Of a DNA stretch of 64,000 nt, positions 59,193-64,000 are shown piece by piece. Where the stretch lies: positions 886,001 through 950,000 of the forward strand of contig JARHVA010001737.1 in the NCBI GenBank assembly GCA_037957365.1, given 5' to 3'. Source of the stretch: Torreya grandis. Taxonomy: Eukaryota; Streptophyta; Pinopsida; Cupressales; Taxaceae. Each line of letters opens with the position of its first letter. The first letter of the stretch is position 1. The translations under genes and the position numbers were made by a program. The notes under the pieces are model-generated. The model was not told the origin of the DNA, made no database searches, and saw only the letters and a list, made by a program, of their open reading frames with translations.

Positions 59193-59888
59193 CTAAAAAT
59201 TATGAATCAGAACCTCTATATCCTTGTCTTGCTCCCATTCTAACCTAGCTTCATCCACCCAATCTGCTTGCAATATGGACATTGCACAAAGTAATGCTTC
59301 TATGGATGCATCTCGTCTGGATAGTGCATCTACTACTACATTATCTTTACCCTTCTTGTAGATGATTTCAAAATCATAACCCAACATTTTGGTTACCCAT
59401 TTTTGTTGTTCCTCAGATGATAATCTTTGCTCCAAAAAGTATTTGAGACTGTCATGATCCGTTTTCACCTTAAAGTGTCTACCTATCAGATAAGGCCTCC
59501 ATTGTTTAACTGCATGAAGAATAGCCATCATTTCTTTCTCATAGATAGGTTTTTGTAGATTCTTACCTTTGAATTGACGACTTTCAAATGCAATGGGTCT
59601 TCCTTCCTGCATTAGTACTGCCCCCAATCCAGACCCAGAAGCATCACATTCAACAGTGAATGTTTGTGAGAAGTCTGGAGTAGCCAAAACTGGAGTGGTG
59701 CACATAGCTACTTTTAGTTTTTCAAATGCTTTGGTGGCATCATCATTCCAATGGAAAGCATCCTTCTTTAACAATGCAGTGAGTGGAGTTGCTATGTTGC
59801 CATAACCTTTCACAAATCTTCTATAGTAACCTGTTAGTCCAAGAAACCCTCGAAGGTTTTTGAGAGTTTTTGGCATGGGCCATTCCAT
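59193..59888 (-). pseudogene. Chromovirus RT thumb and RNase H
   Basis: Open frame with 'LRGFLGLTGYYRRFVKGYG' (thumb), 'PVLATPDFSQTFTVECDASG' (RNase H with first catalytic Asp), 'PIYEKEMMAILHAVKQWRPYL' (catalytic Glu), 'VKTDHDSLKYFLEQR' (catalytic Asp) and 'KGKDNVVVDALSRR' (final Asp). All four acidic positions are present. It digests the RNA strand of the hybrid. A stop at 59,193 cuts it from the integrase. Confidence 0.92.
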
Positions 59889-59889
59889 T

Positions 59890-61115
59890 ATTGCTTTGAT
59901 CTTCTAGGGATCAACTTTTACCCCTTCATGGGAAACAATGTGACCGAGGTACTCTACCTCGTATACTCCAAAAGCACATTTAGATGGCTTCGCACAAAGT
60001 TGGTGCATCTCCAAAACTATCAACACCTGTTTCACATGTTATAGATGTGCTTCCCATGTCTAACTATAAATCAATATGTCATCAAAGAAAACTAGCACAA
60101 ACTTCCTTAAAAAAAGCCTAAAAATAGTGTTCATCAAGCTCTAAAAAGTAGATGGTGCATTTGTAAGACCAAAGGGCATTACCAAAAACTCATAATGGCC
60201 CTCATGTGTTCTAAAAGTAGTTTTATGAACATCTTCATCCTTGATTCTAATTTGATGGTACCCCGAGCGAAGATCCAATTTTGTGAAATAATTAGCACCA
60301 TGCAACTCATCAAGTAAATCATCAATTACTGGAATAGGAAACTTATCTTTGATGGTGTACTTGTTGAGTTCCCTATGATTTGGGCACATCCTCCATGTGT
60401 CATCCTTCTTCCGCACCATGACCACTGGTGATGAATATGCACTTTGGCTATGCTTGATGATCCCTGCCTCCAGCATCTCATGGACCATCTTTTCAATTTC
60501 ACTCTTTTGTGCATATGGATATCTATATGGTCTGATATTTAGTGGTTGACTACTTGGAATTAGTTGAATGGCATGATCATGTTCTCTTTTTGGTGGTAGT
60601 CCTTTTGGCATGGCCCCAAAAATAGATGAGTGGTCTTCAAGAATTATTTGTAGATCAGGATGTGTAGATACCCATGTGGGTTGAACTTTTATGGAGCATA
60701 ATCGTGCAATAATTCCCTTTGCCCCCTTTTTGAGCATCTTGGTCATCTGATGTGAACTAACCAATTGTGAAGATTTTGCATGTAATCCATGTAGTTTAAT
60801 TTTCTTACCTTCAGAATGAAAGCGCATGAATAGTTCTTGGAAGTTCATCTCAATGGTACCTAAGGTTGTGAGCCATTGGACTCCCAAAATAATGTCTACG
60901 TTACCCATGGGAATATAAAACATAGGAGAGTCGAGATTGTACCCACCCATAGTAGGCTTAATACTATGGCATTTTCCTGAACAATTAATTGTGCCACCAT
61001 CTACAATCATGACCTAAAATTTTGGCACTGGGTAGATGAAACAGTTCAATCGAGTGGCCAACTTATGGTTTATAAAGTTATGCTCCCTGAATCAATCAAC
61101 ACTGTTATCTTTTGT
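59890..61115 (-). pseudogene. Chromovirus protease and reverse transcriptase
   Basis: The protease site 'VLIDSGS' is at about 61,110-61,090; a frameshift directly after it moves the rest to another frame. From 61,010 to 60,141 one long open frame holds '[13 protein letters not shown]', '[20 protein letters not shown]', '[16 protein letters not shown]', '[15 protein letters not shown]' (block with catalytic D) and '[15 protein letters not shown]'. A stop follows at 60,138, and then 'FVLVFFDDILIYS' (catalytic DD intact, about 60,095-60,060) and 'CAFGVYEVEYLGHIVS'. Stops also lie near 60,055, 60,040 and 59,914. RT copies element RNA into DNA; the active residues are present but expression is blocked. 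Confidence 0.9.
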
Positions 61116-61276
61116 TTCTTGAGGAAACCCACCACCTTAAGAGTTTGTGGAGTGCTAATACCTGCAAGTGCATGACAAGAGATTGTAGGTTGGGAATCTT
61201 CAGGTACCTCCTCTATATCTTCCTCATCATCATTGGAAGCATCATCTACTTCTTCATCTTCATTTGGTCCCTCAAT

Positions 61277-62287
61277 CTAGAATAACTTCTTCTCAGCACA
61301 TCTATGTCCTTTACTCCACTTGCTATCACAACTAAAACATAATCCTTTTTCACGCTTCTCTTCAATTTGTTGAGGGGTCAATCTAGTAGGTGGAGGAAAT
61401 GTTGGTGACGATATGCTACGATCTTTCAAGTGAGTGAATGGCTGCTTCTTGTTGGCTATGACTTTTTTCTCAGCTCTACGTGCTAGGATAATAGATTCAG
61501 AAATATTAAGTGGATTAAACATGCGTACCTCATGTTGAATGTGGTCCTTGAGTCCACCCAAAAATAGGTCATTCAAGTTTGCTTCAGAAATTGTCTCCAC
61601 ACGTAAGGATAGGTTCTGAAAATGATGAATATAATCCTTGACGGAGCTAGTTTGTCACAATTTTGCCAGTTGGCTGAAGTAATTATCTGTCACACTATTG
61701 ACATAGTGTAATTGTAGCTCCTCTGTAAAAACTGACCAGGTGACATTGATAGTCATCTTTTTCTTTTGAGCACACAACCATCGATACCAAATGAATTGAT
61801 CAGGTTCAAGATACAAGGATGCCATGGTAACCTTCTGTCCACCTGGAATCTGATGTAGGTCAAAAAAACTCTCCATTTGGTTGAGCCAATTGAGTGGATC
61901 TTTTCCATCAAATTTGCGCATATCCACCTTTGGTAATAGGTTCCTCTGTGGCCATGGAGTTGGATTTGAAGTAGACTGGTTAGGAGAACCACCCTGGTGG
62001 GTTTGTAAAATAGAGTTAGCTTGATGATTTTACTGATTAATGTTTAAAGCCTTCATGATATCTCCCAAAATATCTTGTATGGATTGCATATTAGATTGTA
62101 TGTCTTGCACCTCACTCTGAATGCCTTGCACACTATAGTCAAGCTGGCTCACTTTGTGATCTATGTTAGAAAACCCTGGTACAACGAGTCTATTACATCC
62201 CCCTTCTGACTCCATCTCATCCTTTTTAGGAGTTTTACCTAGAGTTTCAGCACCCTTTCCTTGGCCTCGAGTTTGTGGACCTGCCAT
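61277..62287 (-). pseudogene. Chromovirus gag
   Basis: It starts at ATG 62,287 (MAGPQTRGQG). A coiled-coil stretch of I/Q heptads (about 62,170-62,050) precedes the capsid: 'MRKFDGKDPLNWLNQMESFF' type entry (61,925-61,865), 'ASLYLEPDQFIWYRW' and 'FTEELQLHY'. 'LNDLFLGGLKDHIQHEV' (about 61,585-61,535) follows, and then a knuckle 'CFSCDSKWSKGHRC' at about 61,335-61,295, which is CX2CX6HX... and not the ordinary CX2CX4HX4C. Stops lie near 62,030 and 61,655. Gag builds the particle. Confidence 0.85.
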
Positions 62288-62659
62288 AAAAGGGTTTTAC
62301 GATGTCGACCCTTATTGACACTTTTGACCCAACTTTGACTAAGTGATTTTGGAATTATTTCAGCTTCAAATCAAAATATACAAATAACAAACCATATCCA
62401 AATTTTTCTAAGCTTTCCAAAAATGTAAACAACTTAGAAAAATTCTTTGAATTGCGCAGTATAGAGCAATTTTATGAAAAACCATAAAATCGTGACAACT
62501 TTTGAAAAACAGATCCAAATGATCTGAAATTTTAATGGAAGCTTAATCTAATTATTTCGTACCTCTAGTAAAAAAATTTCAGAGAAATTCGTGACCATTT
62601 TTTATATATCACAAAATTTAAAAATTTAGTGTTTCGCCCACAAGATTGCCCAAATCGCA

Positions 62660-62671
62660 GCTCTGATACCA
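62660..62671 (-). other. Chromovirus primer-binding site (initiator tRNA-Met)
   Basis: The minus strand reads TGGTATCAGAGC two bases after the LTR, a perfect match to the common plant initiator tRNA-Met primer site. Confidence 0.92.
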
Positions 62672-62673
62672 CT

Positions 62674-62972
62674 TGTAATGAAATTACTTCAAGAATGAAG
62701 TATAACAGTAGAATTATATCTAAATATGACTAAAATATATCCAAATATATGATAATAGATAAGCCACTTCGAGGGGGCAACCTCCACAAGCTTCAATAAG
62801 AGCAGAATTCACAAAACAATATGATGATAAATGATTACCCACTACCTCCTATATATAGTCTAACTAGGCCATGGTTACTCCATAGGCCGACCTAATAATC
62901 TAAAAGAGGGATAAGTAAGCCACAAGTCAGCTAATACTATCCTCCTACATGTGATAGGTTAGGGGCATAGCA
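62674..62972 (-). repeat. 5' LTR of the chromovirus
   Basis: Same length as its partner. A plus-strand 'ctatatatag' (about 62,850) reads as a TATA-like CTATATATAG on the minus strand. Confidence 0.92.
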
Positions 62973-62977
62973 TGCAT

Positions 62978-63690
62978 GCAATAACATATAGACATACCTC
63001 CAGAGCTTGATCTCTTTCTTAAGAATCCTCCTAAACCTAAACCACACATTTATATTGGTAAAAAAAGGTACTTGAGATCTCATAAAGCTCTATGATCTAG
63101 CTATGACAAAATTTAATGGATTTGATATGCTCCCTAAATTTATTAGCTTGCAAATATTTAAAAAACTCCTTTAAGGTTGTCTCCAATTTTAGCCAATGAT
63201 GAGCATGGATTTGAGCTCCTTTGGCCTCATGACAATCCACAAGTTTGAGCTCATGTTTGAGATGAGTGGCCAAAAACTAAAATTAAGTATCAAAAGGGTT
63301 AAGCTCAAATTAAGAGGAGATACAAAGAAAATATTTGGCCAAAGCAATATAATATCTCTTACAAATTCTTGCCACTTGTTTATAGCTATAATTTCCAAGA
63401 AAGGTGGTAGTGTGTGTAACAACATCATTCCAAAACTCAATCTAGCTTGCACTGCCACAAGAATCCTCATAACAAGTAGTGAACTTTACAACAACACACC
63501 ATATCATCTTTAATGGAATCTGAAAACAAAATTTGAATACCTTCACTTATTAAAGGAAAACAATATCAAAGGCACTAAGTTGTTGATAAACAGGCATAAT
63601 ATAAATTTTTCTTAAGGTCCTTTATAAGGCCACATGCATTCCATGAGATAAAATTCATGATTATGAATCCTCCATGTGAAATTATCCTTA
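62978..63690 (-). pseudogene. LINE part C: endonuclease start
   Basis: 'MNFISWNACGLIKDLKK' at about 63,665-63,610 on the minus strand is the WNxRGL start of LINE endonucleases. 'LLILNFSFWPL' and 'WIVMRPKELKS' (63,290-63,210) fit the region after the nuclease, which means much of the endonuclease core is deleted. Its left edge is the target site of the chromovirus; text at 62,985-63,030 matches 57,125-57,180 across the insertion. Confidence 0.55.
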
Positions 63691-63699
63691 GCCATTACA

Positions 63700-64000
63700 A
63701 TCCATTACGATTGTTAATCAAACTCGCACCCTTGTGAAGGTAGTTTCAGGTATTCATAGTTTGCTAAAACATGGAAACAACCCTAGGTTGTGGATGACCT
63801 AATCAACAGATTGAGTATCTAGATTCTAAGGGCTAGCTCCCTTTGATGTATCAATTAGAATCTCTACGCTACACTACAAACTGTAAAGAAAAGAAAAAAA
63901 GGGGAACTTGAAGGAAAAATCTTATCTAATAATGGTGATACACATGTATTTTGGTTCATCCACTCAATTTGAGCTCTTAAAAACATTGATTAGACAAGAA
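63700..64000. other. Right edge, no gene recognised
   Basis: Probably the LINE leader, or the ORF1-ORF2 gap. Nothing else is seen. Confidence 0.35.

Larger units (their letters stand above)
57508..62972 (-). mobile_element. Ty3/gypsy chromovirus (Reina-like)
   Basis: 299-bp LTRs at 57,508-57,806 and 62,674-62,972, a 5-bp duplication tgcat (57,503-57,507 and 62,973-62,977), primer site, purine tract, and gag-PR-RT-RNase H-INT-chromodomain on the minus strand. Total 5,465 bp, a complete structure. Short LTRs, an initiator-Met primer site and a C-terminal chromodomain point to the Reina-type chromovirus clade. LTRs differ at 9 of 299 positions by eye (about 3%), so it is fairly recent. About ten stops or frameshifts inactivate it. 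Confidence 0.93.

Overview
The window looks like nuclear DNA of a seed plant with a large, AT-rich genome full of old retrotransposons; a gymnosperm is plausible but unproven. The evidence is plant-type LTR retrotransposons (a chromodomain Ty3/gypsy element and a Ty1/copia element, both with initiator-tRNA-Met-type primer sites), decayed plant LINEs, and one intron-containing host gene with plant class V (GH18) chitinase features. There are no operons or prokaryotic signals.

Layout. 1-6.9 kb: no recognisable gene, with diverged ~200-bp repeats. 7.0-8.4 kb: minus-strand gypsy gag remnant, abutted by the 3' end of a decayed minus-strand LINE (8.4-12.9 kb; endonuclease, RT and C-terminal region traceable). 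13.1-16.4 kb: non-coding, with ~376-bp repeats. 16.5-17.26 kb: LINE ORF1 fragment. 17.26-31.0 kb: a large unusual LTR element with 1,982-bp LTRs, gag and protease, no detectable RT/RNase H/integrase, and a long additional open frame ending in coiled coil. A deleted relative is joined to its left as a tandem. An inverted lone copy of the same LTR, also 1,982 bp, lies at 32.4-34.35 kb. 34-43 kb: LINE fragments, microsatellites and a 21-bp minisatellite.

The only intact host gene is at 44.1-45.8 kb: a two-exon secreted class V chitinase with complete catalytic DxDxE and a Ser/Pro-rich, hydrophobic-ended C-terminus that suggests a GPI anchor. Beyond it are an ORF1/DUF4283-like pseudogene (46.5-48.4 kb) and a 433-bp palindrome with GT/AC repeats in its centre.

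49.9-63.7 kb is a nested block. One minus-strand LINE is split into three pieces by a 4,661-bp copia element (838-bp LTRs, target duplication TTTTC) and a 5,465-bp chromovirus (299-bp LTRs, target duplication TGCAT). Both insertions have perfect 5-bp target duplications.

The best candidates for something undescribed are the RT-less element with its additional ORF and an LTR promoter carrying about 16 degenerate copies of a G-box/ABRE-like motif, and the independent ACGT-core palindrome cluster in the copia LTR. Positions of decayed elements were read by eye and their outer limits are approximate unless LTR or target-duplication boundaries are stated.
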